Source of the DNA: Vibrio sp. DW001
GTDB taxonomy: Bacteria > Pseudomonadota > Gammaproteobacteria > Enterobacterales > Vibrionaceae
DNA length: 64,000 bases
Direction of reading: 5' to 3'
Assembly: GCF_029016285.1 (NCBI RefSeq)
Contig: NZ_CP091975.1
Span: 558,001 to 622,000 of the forward strand
The position numbers and the translations under genes are program-made. Position 1 is the first letter of the stretch; each line of letters starts with the position of its first letter. Positions 1 to 14,278 of this stretch are shown one piece after another. The notes below the pieces were generated by a model. It had not been told where the DNA came from, did not search any database, and saw only the letters and a program-made list of their open reading frames with translations.

Positions 1-228
1 GCTGTTTCGATCAATGTTCATTTAATGTGATCTGTAACAAATCTACCAAATTAATTCGTTAAAAAAGCTTGTACTGAAATATGAAATCTATAGATTGGTA
101 AGAAGTCACGTACTAGAAATATCCCCATTTTTAGGGGCTTAGTGCAGGCTTTTATTTGTTGTGACTAATTAATAATCAAGATGAAAATGTGATCTCGTAC
201 GACACGTATTTAGAGAGTTGATTTGTGA

Positions 229-262
229 AATGCCACACCGTTTATGGTTGTGGCATTTTTGT
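229..262 (+). terminator. Rho-independent terminator (left edge)
   Basis: A 9-bp perfect stem (229-237 with 249-257) is followed by a T run on the plus strand. It would end a plus-strand transcript from outside the window or a small one within 1-228; I see no gene in 1-228. A weaker CCCC/GGGG hairpin lies near 122-136. The mltF stop codon lies just to the right, so the hairpin could also serve mltF on the minus strand, although the T run there is poor. Confidence 0.6.
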
Positions 263-280
263 TTGTCTTGAAGATTGAAT

Positions 281-1780
281 TCATTCAGGTGAGACGAGTT
301 TTAACAGGGCTGCGCTTTTTTCTTCTCTTATTTTTCTCATATCTTCTAGCTGCTTGTAAATGACGAAATAGCGATTGATGTTCGCAACATAGTTTACGGG
401 CTCTCGGCCTATATTCCTTCGTGTAATAATTTCTACATTTTTAAACCAGATATTTGGGTCATAACCATGTTTAACGGCTAATCTGCGCATTTTACGGATA
501 TTACCGGGTCCGGCATTGTATGCGGCCAGAGATAAATAAACTTGATTGTCTCTAGTGATGTCATCATCTGAAAAATAACGATCAGTAATGAAACGCATGT
601 ATTTCACACCGGCATGAACATTGTTTTCGAGCTTTTTAATGTCTTTGATATTTACGTTGGGATCGTTGGCTGTAGAGGGGAGTACTTGCATTATTCCTAC
701 TGCGCCTTTGTGGGAGACTTTACTGTTGTCCAGACCAGACTCTTGGAATGCCTGCGCAGATATCATTAACCAGTCGAATTCATACTGATCTGAATATTTT
801 TCAAATAGGTTAGTGAGTGACTGCATTCGCTTGATTCTATCAGGGCTAAGGGCACGGCTAAGCCATTTTGAATTGAGGATGTACCTATCGTATAACACAT
901 TACCTAAGAGCGTTCCGGCCTTAGCGGTTCGTAGATAGCTATTTACTTGTTTTTCAAGTATCGGGCTATTTTTTCGAAATGCCCATCCAATTTCTGCCCC
1001 AGAACGTAGTGGAAGATTTTCATGTATTTTTATATTGTCCATCACGCTAAGCCACAGCTCAACTTTGTGGCTATCTAAAACAGTTGAGTAGATATAGCCT
1101 TGATTAACCATTTCAATGATTTCATAGTCTTGTAGTGCTTCATCAAACAATTGGACACGGATTGGTTCTAATTTACTGAGGCTTAGATATTCGTTGATAC
1201 TTTGGATACTTTCGAAGTAGCTGGAGCTTGGTCTAACCCAGATCTCTTTTCCACTGAGTTGATCTATATCCACTAGTTCAGATTCTCCCGTATGAGTGAC
1301 CAAAAACTCATTGATATCACTTATCATCGGAATACTAAAGTCGAGAGACTTTTCACGTCGGATTGTTTTCGTGAGGTTAGCAACTATCACGTCACCAAAA
1401 CCCGCATTAAGGGCAGGAATTAGATCATCTCTTGTCACTGGAATTATCTGAATATGTACCGAAGGGTGTTCTTTCTTTAATTTTTTTTCGAAATGATGGA
1501 GGATTTCAGCAAGCATTCCTTTTGGCTTGCCGCCTTCAACATAGTAGAAGCCCAGATCTTCTGAAACCAAAACGCGAAGGACGCCTTTTTTAGATAAAAC
1601 ATCTAGATCTCCCGTGTAAGGGGTGTTGTCTAAAGGAGTAAGTTCAAGAGATACACTAAAGAAGGGGACAAGAAGAAGAGATAACACCCATCGATACCAA
1701 TGGTTAATCGAGTTCCTCTTAACGACTTTAATTTTCGCTTTGCTACGGGGATCTATCTTGATAGAACAATCTATTTTCAT
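281..1780 (-). CDS. mltF: Membrane-bound lytic murein transglycosylase F
   Basis: A 499-residue protein that cleaves peptidoglycan glycan strands at the outer-membrane face. A hydrophobic signal segment lies around residues 29-46. Residues about 60-305 form a periplasmic solute-binding-like domain (SBP_bac_3 fold), and residues about 320-480 form the SLT lysozyme-like domain. The SLT signature QESGLD places the catalytic Glu at about residue 347, followed by GAVGIMQV and the AAYNAGPGN motif. Length is close to the E. coli protein (518). An alternative start a few codons downstream is possible because the signal segment is preceded by about 28 mostly polar residues. It is transcribed away from bamD. 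Confidence 0.95.
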   Translation of the reverse strand: MKIDCSIKIDPRSKAKIKVVKRNSINHWYRWVLSLLLVPFFSVSLELTPLDNTPYTGDLDVLSKKGVLRVLVSEDLGFYYVEGGKPKGMLAEILHHFEKKLKKEHPSVHIQIIPVTRDDLIPALNAGFGDVIVANLTKTIRREKSLDFSIPMISDINEFLVTHTGESELVDIDQLSGKEIWVRPSSSYFESIQSINEYLSLSKLEPIRVQLFDEALQDYEIIEMVNQGYIYSTVLDSHKVELWLSVMDNIKIHENLPLRSGAEIGWAFRKNSPILEKQVNSYLRTAKAGTLLGNVLYDRYILNSKWLSRALSPDRIKRMQSLTNLFEKYSDQYEFDWLMISAQAFQESGLDNSKVSHKGAVGIMQVLPSTANDPNVNIKDIKKLENNVHAGVKYMRFITDRYFSDDDITRDNQVYLSLAAYNAGPGNIRKMRRLAVKHGYDPNIWFKNVEIITRRNIGREPVNYVANINRYFVIYKQLEDMRKIREEKSAALLKLVSPE

Positions 1781-1898
1781 ACAACAATCCGTGTTGATTT
1801 AATTATGTCGGCAATGAAATTTATTTCTGAGAACGGTTTATGTTTCCAAAGAAAACACATTAAACGTTATATCCAAACAGTATAGATTAGAAATAAAA

Positions 1899-1927
1899 AA
1901 ACCGCTGATATTCAACGGTTTTTTTGA
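1899..1927 (-). terminator. Terminator after bamD
   Basis: An imperfect hairpin (AACCG/CGGTT outer stem plus TGA/TCA inner stem) has A runs on the left and T runs on the right, so it can act in both directions. It lies just past the bamD stop codon. Confidence 0.7.
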
Positions 1928-1934
1928 GTAACGC

Positions 1935-2660
1935 TTAGATTGGATTGAGCTTCATGAGTTCTTTGGTTCGAGCCACCGCTTCGGTTAACCCGAGCTGTTG
2001 ATAGGCTTCAAGCTGAATCTCGAGCGATTTTCTTGCCGCTTCGGTATCAGGGTAGGTTTTTTGCAACTCTTGGCTTCGATTGATTGCAGCAATCCATGCT
2101 TCTCTGCGTAAATAAAAATCGGCACTGGCTAAATCGTAGTTAGCTAACCTATTCTTAAGTGCGTACATTCTTTTTTGGGCATCAGCAGCGAATGCACTAT
2201 TTGGGTATCTCTGGAGCAATCTCTTAAAATCAGCAAACGCAGATTTTACGGGCTCTGGGTCGCGATCAGAACGATCAATATTAAAAATATTGTGCATGTA
2301 GTTCTGATCTTGTGCCATGTGCGATAGACCGCGCATGTAAAGTACCCAATCCATTTTCGTATGCGTTGGATTTAATCGGGAGAACCTTTCTATGGTAGCA
2401 AGAGCTAAAGGAAGATCTCCGTTTTTGTAGTAAGCATAGATTAGGTCGAGTTGAACTTGCTCCGAATACGGGCCGAAAGGATATCGAGAATCCAATGCTT
2501 CCAGCTTTTCTACGGCGGTAAGCCAGTTGCCACTTCTGAGTGAAGATTGAGCGTCAGTATAAAGTTCAGAGGCTGGGACGTCAGGTACTATTTCGTCGCT
2601 GCTTGAGCAACCAAATAGTAGTGAAAGTGCCAGTAAGCTCGATAAAGTGCGGTAATTCAT
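1935..2660 (-). CDS. bamD: Outer membrane assembly lipoprotein BamD
   Basis: A 241-residue lipoprotein of the BAM complex, which inserts beta-barrel proteins into the outer membrane. The N-terminus has a signal peptide with the lipobox LFGC (Cys at about residue 18). The rest is tetratricopeptide-like repeats, for example the segments around SELYTDAQSSL, GDLPLALATIERF and YPNSAFAADA. Length matches E. coli BamD (245). It is divergent from rluD, the same arrangement as in E. coli, so the 187-bp gap carries both promoters. Confidence 0.96.
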   Translation of the reverse strand: MNYRTLSSLLALSLLFGCSSSDEIVPDVPASELYTDAQSSLRSGNWLTAVEKLEALDSRYPFGPYSEQVQLDLIYAYYKNGDLPLALATIERFSRLNPTHTKMDWVLYMRGLSHMAQDQNYMHNIFNIDRSDRDPEPVKSAFADFKRLLQRYPNSAFAADAQKRMYALKNRLANYDLASADFYLRREAWIAAINRSQELQKTYPDTEAARKSLEIQLEAYQQLGLTEAVARTKELMKLNPI

Positions 2661-2847
2661 GTCAGGATTCTATTTCCTTAAATTAAATAATTCTGTTGCT
2701 TCCGTTACTTCTTATCTTTTAACAGATAGAATGATGCCAACTTGGACGCTATAAATAAAGAAGCTAGCTACAATTGAAGGTAGAAAGCAGTAGCGTATTT
2801 TTTCACAGTCATGAGCATTAGTCTCATAGTTTTTTAAAAAGTTCGAT

Positions 2848-3822
2848 ATGGCTCAGCAGATAGAATTAACCGAAACCGTAAAAGATAGCCAACTTGGTCA
2901 AAGATTAGACCAAGCCATAGCAGAATTATTTTCTGATTTTTCTCGTTCTCGTTTGAAAGAATGGATAATAGCAGGAAAAGTTCAAGTTGATGGTGAAGTT
3001 GTTTCCAAAGCCCGCGTTAAAGTGATGGGTGGCGAATTAATAACCATTCAAGGTGAACTTGAAGATGAAGAGCGTTGGGAAGCTCAAGATATACCCCTAA
3101 ATATTGTTTACGAAGATGACGATATTATCGTTATCAACAAACCACGAGGCTTAGTTGTGCACCCAGGTGCTGGTACGCCAGATGGAACGATACTCAATGC
3201 ATTGCTATTTCACTACCCTGAAATAGCAGAAGTACCAAGAGCTGGTATCGTGCATCGTTTGGATAAAGACACCACAGGTCTAATGGTGGTGGCTAAGACG
3301 GTTCCTGCTCAAACGCGATTAGTACGTGCGCTTCAAAAACGCAAAATCACGCGAGAGTACGAAGCGATAGCGATCGGTAAAATGACCGCGGGTGGGGTAG
3401 TTGACGAACCGATTGGTCGCCACTCGACAAAACGCACTCTAATGGCGGTGAATATTACAGGTAAACCAGCGATTACACATTACCGTGTTGCTGAACATTT
3501 TAGAGAGCATACAAGAATTCGTCTGCGCTTAGAGTCCGGTCGTACACACCAGATTCGTGTGCATATGGCTTTCCTCCAACATCCATTGTTAGGTGATATA
3601 GCCTATGGTGGTCGTGCTCGAATCCCGAAAGACGCTTCAGAAGAATTAACTGAAATGATTCGTCGTTTTGATCGCCAATCTCTGCACGCCGCGATGCTAA
3701 AATTTGAGCATCCAGCAACGAGAGAAGAGATGGAGTTTCACGCCCCTATTCCGGACGATATGGTTGTGTTGACGCAAGCGCTAAGAGATGACGCAAAATA
3801 TAACAAAGAGTATGACATCTAA
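2848..3822 (+). CDS. rluD: 23S rRNA pseudouridine synthase RluD
   Basis: A 324-residue enzyme that makes pseudouridines 1911, 1915 and 1917 in helix 69 of 23S rRNA. An S4 RNA-binding domain covers about residues 15-75. The catalytic domain holds the signature HRLDKDTTGL, with the nucleophile Asp at residue 139, the same number as in E. coli, plus the RTHQIRVH motif. Its stop codon abuts the pgeF start codon with no gap, so the two are co-translated. Confidence 0.96.
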   Translation: MAQQIELTETVKDSQLGQRLDQAIAELFSDFSRSRLKEWIIAGKVQVDGEVVSKARVKVMGGELITIQGELEDEERWEAQDIPLNIVYEDDDIIVINKPRGLVVHPGAGTPDGTILNALLFHYPEIAEVPRAGIVHRLDKDTTGLMVVAKTVPAQTRLVRALQKRKITREYEAIAIGKMTAGGVVDEPIGRHSTKRTLMAVNITGKPAITHYRVAEHFREHTRIRLRLESGRTHQIRVHMAFLQHPLLGDIAYGGRARIPKDASEELTEMIRRFDRQSLHAAMLKFEHPATREEMEFHAPIPDDMVVLTQALRDDAKYNKEYDI

Positions 3823-4545
3823 ATGGAATGGATTGTCCCTAATTGGAAAGTACCTGAAAATATAAAGGCCTTTAGTACGACTAGACTGGGTGGAGTCTCA
3901 ACTGGTGTATATAAAGGGCTTAATTTAGGGCTGCACGTTGAGGATGATCCAATTGTCGTTAAGAAAAACCGTCAAATTCTTCACGAAAAAGCCATGTTAC
4001 CGAGCAATCAGGTATGGCTTAACCAAACGCACTCGGACCTTGTCGTTGAGTTAAAACAACCAACAACGAAGGTTATTGATGCAGATGGTGCAATAACATC
4101 GTCATCGAATGTAGTTTGTACGGTAATGACAGCAGACTGTTTACCGATATTACTTACTGACATAGAAGGTACAATGGTCGCGGCAGTACATGCAGGTTGG
4201 CGTGGGTTAGCTGACGGTATTGTAGAGAACGCTGTTAAAAAATTCACTAAGCCTGTTATTGCGTGGCTAGGGCCCGCAATTGGTGCTGGTGCCTTTGAAG
4301 TAGGACAAGATGTGTTTGATATCTTTGTCTCACATTCATCGCTAGCAGAAAAAGCCTTTCAATCTAAGAGTAATGGTAAGTATCTAGCTGATATGAATAT
4401 GCTCGCAATGCAGCGTCTAAATAGCGTGGGTGTCGAAAGTATTTATCGAAGTAATATGTGTACCTTCGAAGACTCAGAAAAATTCTATTCTTATCGCAGA
4501 GATGGTGTAACGGGTCGTCAAGCGACCTTTATTTGGATAGATTAA
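3823..4545 (+). CDS. pgeF: Peptidoglycan editing factor PgeF (YfiH family)
   Basis: A 240-residue protein of the Cu-oxidase_4/YfiH family. Family members act as purine nucleoside phosphorylase or deaminase-like enzymes, and in E. coli the protein stops L-Ser being built into the peptidoglycan stem peptide in place of L-Ala. The metal-site motifs are visible: QTHSD, TADCLP and VHAGWRGL. It starts directly at the rluD stop, an old conserved pairing. Confidence 0.93.
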   Translation: MEWIVPNWKVPENIKAFSTTRLGGVSTGVYKGLNLGLHVEDDPIVVKKNRQILHEKAMLPSNQVWLNQTHSDLVVELKQPTTKVIDADGAITSSSNVVCTVMTADCLPILLTDIEGTMVAAVHAGWRGLADGIVENAVKKFTKPVIAWLGPAIGAGAFEVGQDVFDIFVSHSSLAEKAFQSKSNGKYLADMNMLAMQRLNSVGVESIYRSNMCTFEDSEKFYSYRRDGVTGRQATFIWID

Positions 4546-4553
4546 CGTCCTCC

Positions 4554-4582
4554 CTTGAAAAAATGCCAACTTGTATCCATCT
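4554..4582 (+). promoter_or_regulatory. Candidate sigma-32 heat-shock promoter of clpB
   Basis: CTTGAAA at 4554-4560 matches the sigma-32 -35 element exactly. After 14 bases comes ATCCATCT (4575-4582), a partial match to the CCCCATNT -10 element. clpB is a classic sigma-32 gene, so the placement makes sense. The match is by eye only. Confidence 0.55.
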
Positions 4583-4618
4583 TGATAGCAGACAATAAAT
4601 TTCATATTGGGGGCTGCT

Positions 4619-7192
4619 ATGCGTTTAGACCGATTTACAAGCAAGTTTCAAGTAGCGATATCCGATGCCCAGTCATTAGCACTCGGGCGTGATCATCAAT
4701 ATATCGAACCTGTACATCTTATGGTTTCTCTATTAAACCAAGATGGCAGTGCAATTCGCCCATTACTCACCATGTTAGATATAGACATTATCCAGTTAAG
4801 ATCCAAATTGTCAGAGATGATGGATCGCTTACCCAAAGTGAGCGGCATTGGTGGTGATGTTCAACTATCAAGTGGAATGGGTCAGCTGTTTAACATGTGC
4901 GACAAGATTGCACAGCAAAGAAAAGATGCCTATATCTCATCCGAAGTTTTTCTATTAGCGGCCATAGAAGATAAAGGGCCACTAGGTCTACTGCTTAAAG
5001 AAATGGGGCTTGTAGAAAAAACGTTGTCTGCTGCAATTGAACAAATACGTGGTGGACAAAAAGTGGATGACCCAAATGCAGAAGAAAAACGCCAAGCGTT
5101 AGAAAAATACACTATAGATTTAACCGAACGAGCTGAGCAAGGAAAGCTGGATCCTGTTATTGGTCGTGACGATGAGATTCGTCGTACCATTCAAGTACTC
5201 CAACGAAGAACAAAAAACAACCCGGTTATTATTGGTGAACCGGGTGTGGGTAAAACGGCTATTGTTGAAGGACTCGCTCAACGCATTATAAATAATGAAG
5301 TCCCCGAGGGTTTAAGAGGCCGTCGTGTACTTTCGTTAGATATGGGCTCTTTGATTGCCGGTGCGAAATATCGAGGTGAGTTCGAAGAACGGCTTAAGTC
5401 AGTGCTAAATGAACTGTCTAAAGAAGAAGGCAATGTCATTCTCTTTATCGATGAGCTTCATACCATGGTAGGTGCTGGTAAAGGTGAAGGCTCAATGGAT
5501 GCTGGTAATATGTTAAAACCAGCGCTGGCTCGAGGCGAACTGCATTGTGTTGGCGCGACCACACTTGATGAATATCGCCAATACATTGAAAAAGACCCTG
5601 CTTTAGAACGTCGATTCCAAAAAATAATTGTTGATGAACCGAGCGTAGAAGATACGATTGCTATCCTACGTGGTTTAAAAGAGCGCTATGAACTTCACCA
5701 TCATGTTGAGATTACCGATCCTGCAATTGTTGCTGCAGCACGCTTATCCCATCGTTATGTTTCGGACCGACAACTACCAGATAAAGCCATCGATTTAATT
5801 GATGAAGCAGCATCTAGCATCCGTATGCAGATTGATTCAAAGCCAGAGTCATTAGATAAACTAGAACGAAAGATCATCCAGCTAAAAATAGAACAGCAAG
5901 CGTTGGTTAACGAAGATGATGATGCGAGTAGCAAACGATTAGAAGTCATTAACCAAGAATTGAGCGTTAAGGAAAGAGACTACGCTGAACTGGAAGAGAT
6001 CTGGAACGCAGAAAAAGCAGCACTTTCTGGTACGCAACATATAAAGAGCGAATTAGAGCATGCTCGTATGGATATGGACTTCGCTAGACGTGCAGGCGAT
6101 CTTAATCGAATGTCTGAACTTCAATATGGACGTATTCCAGAACTAGAGAAGCAACTTGATCTTGCAGCACAAGCAGAAATGCAAGAAATGACCTTACTTA
6201 AAAATAAGGTCACTGATGAAGAAATTGCAGAAGTGTTGTCGAAACAAACAGGTATCCCTGTATCGAAAATGCTAGAAGCTGAGCGCAGTAAATTACTTGC
6301 AATGGAAGATGTGCTTCACAAGCGAGTCATTGGACAAAAAGAAGCGGTGAAAATGGTATCGAATGCGATTCGTCGTAGTAGAGCCGGTTTATCTGACCCT
6401 AATCGTCCTATCGGTTCGTTCTTATTCTTGGGCCCAACAGGCGTAGGTAAAACGGAGCTATGCAAGACACTTGCAAATTTTATGTTTGACAGTGAAGAGG
6501 CCATGGTGAGGATAGACATGTCCGAATTTATGGAAAAACACTCTGTTGCACGTTTGGTTGGGGCACCTCCGGGCTATGTTGGATACGAAGAAGGAGGGTA
6601 TTTAACTGAAGCGGTTAGAAGGAAACCCTATTCTGTCATTCTATTAGATGAAGTAGAAAAGGCGCACCCTGATGTTTTCAATATACTTCTTCAGGTTCTC
6701 GATGATGGGCGTCTTACTGATGGCCAGGGACGAACTGTCGATTTTCGAAACACCGTAGTCATCATGACATCCAACTTAGGTTCCGATCGAATACAAGAAC
6801 ATTTCAATACACTAGACTATGAAGGAATTAAAGAAGAGGTGATGAATGTTGTGGTTAAACACTTCAGACCTGAGTTCCTTAATAGAGTAGATGAAATGGT
6901 TGTATTTCATCCCTTAGGGCAAGAGCACATTAAATCGATTGCGGTGATACAGCTAGCGAGACTAGCAAGTCGTATGAAAGATAATGGCTATGAGCTAGAC
7001 GTTTCCGAAAAGGCGCTCGATCTCATTGCACATGTAGGGTTTGATCCTGTGTATGGTGCTCGACCGTTGAAACGAGCAATTCAACAAAGTGTCGAGAACC
7101 CACTGGCCAAAGCAATATTGGCAGGGAAGGTCGACCCAGATAAGAAAGTGCAGCTTTTAGTCAGTAATGATCGAATCATTGCACACCAATAA
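4619..7192 (+). CDS. clpB: ATP-dependent disaggregase ClpB
   Basis: A Hsp100 hexameric AAA+ chaperone that threads aggregated proteins with help from DnaK. The start at 4619 ([11 protein letters not shown]) gives 857 residues, exactly the E. coli length. It has a strong GGGGG ribosome binding site, and the upstream in-frame start at 4607 would bury that site in the coding region. Order: N domain (about 1-145), NBD1 with Walker A GEPGVGKT, the coiled-coil middle domain (about 400-525), NBD2 with Walker A GPTGVGKT, and the D2 small domain ([10 protein letters not shown]). All motifs look intact. Confidence 0.98.
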   Translation: MRLDRFTSKFQVAISDAQSLALGRDHQYIEPVHLMVSLLNQDGSAIRPLLTMLDIDIIQLRSKLSEMMDRLPKVSGIGGDVQLSSGMGQLFNMCDKIAQQRKDAYISSEVFLLAAIEDKGPLGLLLKEMGLVEKTLSAAIEQIRGGQKVDDPNAEEKRQALEKYTIDLTERAEQGKLDPVIGRDDEIRRTIQVLQRRTKNNPVIIGEPGVGKTAIVEGLAQRIINNEVPEGLRGRRVLSLDMGSLIAGAKYRGEFEERLKSVLNELSKEEGNVILFIDELHTMVGAGKGEGSMDAGNMLKPALARGELHCVGATTLDEYRQYIEKDPALERRFQKIIVDEPSVEDTIAILRGLKERYELHHHVEITDPAIVAAARLSHRYVSDRQLPDKAIDLIDEAASSIRMQIDSKPESLDKLERKIIQLKIEQQALVNEDDDASSKRLEVINQELSVKERDYAELEEIWNAEKAALSGTQHIKSELEHARMDMDFARRAGDLNRMSELQYGRIPELEKQLDLAAQAEMQEMTLLKNKVTDEEIAEVLSKQTGIPVSKMLEAERSKLLAMEDVLHKRVIGQKEAVKMVSNAIRRSRAGLSDPNRPIGSFLFLGPTGVGKTELCKTLANFMFDSEEAMVRIDMSEFMEKHSVARLVGAPPGYVGYEEGGYLTEAVRRKPYSVILLDEVEKAHPDVFNILLQVLDDGRLTDGQGRTVDFRNTVVIMTSNLGSDRIQEHFNTLDYEGIKEEVMNVVVKHFRPEFLNRVDEMVVFHPLGQEHIKSIAVIQLARLASRMKDNGYELDVSEKALDLIAHVGFDPVYGARPLKRAIQQSVENPLAKAILAGKVDPDKKVQLLVSNDRIIAHQ

Positions 7193-7223
7193 TATTTGAA
7201 AAATTACTATTGATTAACAATCA

Positions 7224-7246
7224 AAGGGGCGAAAGCCCCTTTTTTG
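7224..7246 (+). terminator. Terminator after clpB
   Basis: A GGGGC-GAAA-GCCCC hairpin with flanking A/T and a T6 run, 32 bp after the clpB stop. Strong intrinsic terminator. Confidence 0.9.
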
Positions 7247-7307
7247 TTCGATTAGATTGAAAAACAAACGAACAGGACTGTTTTTGTAAATAAATGACGT
7301 ATAGGTA

Positions 7308-7335
7308 TTGTGCTCTCGTGATTTCTCCCTATAAT
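7308..7335 (+). promoter_or_regulatory. rRNA operon promoter, distal (P1-like)
   Basis: TATAAT at 7330-7335 is preceded at 16 bp by TTGTGC. It is followed by a GC-rich discriminator (GCGCC), as expected for a stringently controlled rRNA promoter. About 510 bp upstream of 16S. Confidence 0.65.
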
Positions 7336-7487
7336 GCGCCTCCGTTGTCACCGAATAGTTACTAACTAAACGTGTTGATGATGTCGGTCAATAAAGACTG
7401 GTGATAGAGATTTATCTTCTCTTTCTTGTTCCAGATCACTTCAAAAAGTGAAAAGCCAAACGAGAGAAAATAAATAGCAAAAAGTGT

Positions 7488-7515
7488 TTGACACAGAAGG
7501 CTATATCGCTAAAAT
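7488..7515 (+). promoter_or_regulatory. rRNA operon promoter, proximal (P2-like)
   Basis: TTGACA (7488-7493), 16-bp spacer, TAAAAT (7510-7515). It sits before the boxA element and the 16S leader. Confidence 0.75.
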
Positions 7516-7547
7516 GACCGTCCGCTTGAGAGAGACTTCCAAGCAAC

Positions 7548-7558
7548 GCTCTTTAACA
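7548..7558 (+). promoter_or_regulatory. boxA antitermination site, 16S leader
   Basis: GCTCTTTAACA is the conserved boxA sequence bound by NusB/NusE to make rRNA transcription resist Rho. A second copy precedes 23S. Confidence 0.85.
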
Positions 7559-7846
7559 ATTTAAACCTATATCAATCTGTGTGGGCACTCGTTGATGACA
7601 ATCGAAGATGATTCTCTGCTTTAGGGCACGAAATCAACAACGGTTTCAATGAACTGAGTGACCTAATTTGATGCTTACTTTGTTTTTACTTTTTTAAAAG
7701 TGAAAACGAATTAACGTCGAACACAGTTATTTAAATATCACTCTGTTGGAGTGATAGAACTTTAAAGAACACTTTACTATTTAACCTTTGGTTATCTAAA
7801 GTAAAAGGCAATTTAAAGTCAGTATTCATTGAGCCAAAAAGAACTT

Positions 7847-9399
<1,553 letters not shown>

Positions 9400-9538
9400 A
9401 ACGATGATTGCACATGATGAGTGTCCACACAGATTGAAATAGGTTTAGAAAAGCAAAGAGATGATAACTCAGAAATATCTTCTGTTATTGCGTCATGATT
9501 TTTCTTCGTTCAACTAAGAGAAAACATAAAGCAAGAAT

Positions 9539-9615
9539 GGGTCTGTAGCTCAGCTGGTTAGAGCGCTCGCCTGATAAGCGGGAGGTCGGTGGTTCAAGTC
9601 CACTCAGACCCACCA
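9539..9615 (+). tRNA. ileT: tRNA-Ile (GAT)
   Basis: 77 nt with 3' CCA encoded. Acceptor GGGTCTG pairs with CAGACCC; the anticodon loop reads CTGATAAG. Located in the 16S-23S spacer. Confidence 0.98.
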
Positions 9616-9741
9616 AAATCTTCTTCTGCCGCGTTAAGTCAGTCGTCGCATATTATTATTATGCCTCCTCCTAACTTGCCTTGCATAAAAAGAATTTTCT
9701 CAGTTTAGTTTAATGAGTTATCAAAAAAACACCCAACTGAT

Positions 9742-9817
9742 GGGGTTATAGCTCAGCTGGGAGAGCGCCTGCCTTGCACGCAGGAGGTCTGCGGTTCGAT
9801 CCCGCATAGCTCCACCA
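9742..9817 (+). tRNA. alaT: tRNA-Ala (TGC)
   Basis: 76 nt with encoded CCA. The anticodon loop is CTTGCAC. Second tRNA of the 16S-23S spacer. Confidence 0.98.
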
Positions 9818-9882
9818 TCTTTAAGTGTTTTTACTCTGCATAGAGAAAAGAATATTTAAAAATGGTTCATTTGATGAATCTT

Positions 9883-9895
9883 TGCTCTTTAACAA
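9883..9895 (+). promoter_or_regulatory. boxA antitermination site, 23S leader
   Basis: TGCTCTTTAACAA repeats the boxA of the 16S leader, in the spacer before 23S. Confidence 0.8.
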
Positions 9896-10201
9896 TTTGG
9901 AAAGCTGACTGATAAATAATTGATTATTATTTATCAAAATAAAAGTTCTCAAATCCTATTGGATCCTTTTTTTAAAAGGAAACTCTAGGGTCTTGTTGTC
10001 ACTTCAGTGATAACAAACCAACACACATTCAAGTGTTCTTGGAAACAGCTAACTTCGGTTAGATGTTTAATATTTGAGTCCGGCAAAATCGAAAATGTTG
10101 TCTCGCTCATTCAAATAATGAGGCAACGATAGAAACCTTGGTTGCTAATACAATAACAATTCGTTGTTATTTCGCGTAAGCGAAACCCTTTGGGGTTGTA
10201 T

Positions 10202-13094
<2,893 letters not shown>

Positions 13095-13214
13095 ACAACA
13101 CCCAAGGGGTTTTGTGGACTCAATGTAAGAACATTGAATGTGTGTGAACTTTTATTTAAGTCAGTAATCCAGATTATTAAAGTTTTCTATCGTGATAGGA
13201 AGCTTGACCAAATT

Positions 13215-13332
13215 TGCTTGGCGACCATAGCGTTGTGGACCCACCTGAACCCATGCCGAACTCAGAAGTGAAACGCAACAGCGCCGATGGTAGTGTGGGG
13301 TCTCCCCATGTGAGAGTAGGACATCGCCAGGT
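13215..13332 (+). rRNA. rrf: 5S ribosomal RNA
   Basis: About 118 nt starting TGCTTGGCGACC and ending CATCGCCAGG, the typical Vibrio 5S ends. The exact 3' end is uncertain by one or two bases. Confidence 0.96.
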
Positions 13333-13426
13333 TTTAATATCGTTTTTATCTTTTTTAGGAAAGATAAAGGCAAAAACTAGTTAAAGCATTGTTTATGAGA
13401 CTTTAATTAGCGTAAGAATACCATGT

Positions 13427-13503
13427 GGAGTGGTAGTTCAGTTGGTTAGAATACCGGCCTGTCACGCCGGGGGTCGCGGGTTCGAGTCCCGTCCACTCCG
13501 CCA
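13427..13503 (+). tRNA. aspT: tRNA-Asp (GTC)
   Basis: 77 nt, acceptor GGAGTGG/CCACTCC, anticodon loop CTGTCAC, CCA encoded. It follows 5S, so it is probably co-transcribed with the rRNA operon. Confidence 0.98.
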
Positions 13504-13525
13504 GTTCTTACAAGAAAATAGCTTT

Positions 13526-13662
<137 letters not shown>

Positions 13663-13681
13663 ATAACTAAAGGAAACATAT

Positions 13682-14185
13682 ATGCTTATTAAATCGACTA
13701 GATTATCTATTTGTGAATTTGATTTGAGCATGGCAGAAAGCGTTCACCTAAATTCTTTAGACAATGACAACCGAATATTCTTGCCAGATGAAGTGTTTGA
13801 GTCGATTCAAGAAGCGCGGGATGTTCTTGAATTTCTTATCTCGTGCTACCAGACAAAAGAAGGCCCTTTTGTTTATCCTGTATTGTTGGAAAATGGAGAG
13901 CAAATAGGACATGTACAAGTGGTAAAGCTTGATGATTGTTGGGAAGTTGGATATCACATTGGACAAAGCTATACAAAGCAAGGGTATTCAACTGAGGCTC
14001 TAAAAGTGTTTTTGCCTAGGATGATGGATGCATTAGGAATAGACAATATTTTTGGTATTTGTGTTGCCGAAAATATAGCTTCACAAAGAGTGTTACAAAA
14101 ATGCGATTTTAAACTAATACATAGCGGGTTAAGTGATTATAAGGGTCAAGATAAGCTAATCTGCAAATACGAGTTTAAGCGATGA
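13682..14185 (+). CDS. GNAT-family N-acetyltransferase (satellite cargo)
   Basis: A 167-residue protein of the RimJ/RimL-like GNAT fold (Acetyltransf_3). The N-terminus KSTRLSICEFD is the usual opening strand. The acetyl-CoA loop is near GQSYTKQGYSTEAL, and the ENIASQRVLQKCDF segment is the typical C-terminal signature (N-x-x-S-x-x-V-x-x-K-x-G/D-F). Substrate unknown. It starts 20 bp after attL with AAAGGAAA as ribosome binding site. It is not a phage gene and sits where satellites carry cargo. It is convergent with O, with a terminator between. Confidence 0.85.
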   Translation: MLIKSTRLSICEFDLSMAESVHLNSLDNDNRIFLPDEVFESIQEARDVLEFLISCYQTKEGPFVYPVLLENGEQIGHVQVVKLDDCWEVGYHIGQSYTKQGYSTEALKVFLPRMMDALGIDNIFGICVAENIASQRVLQKCDFKLIHSGLSDYKGQDKLICKYEFKR

Positions 14186-14229
14186 TTTGTTAATGTTTGG
14201 TTAGTACTTGAGTCGATGCTCTCAATAGA

Positions 14230-14258
14230 AAGGCCGTTAGAATTTAGCGGCCTTTTTG
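14230..14258 (+). terminator. Terminator between cargo gene and O
   Basis: AGGCCG / CGGCCT stem with an A run before and T5 after, placed between two convergent genes. A hairpin with nearly the same outer stem (AAAGGCC...GGCCTTTT) is split by the insertion sequence at 29654. Confidence 0.8.
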
Positions 14259-14278
14259 TATTTTGACGTCGTAAGAGG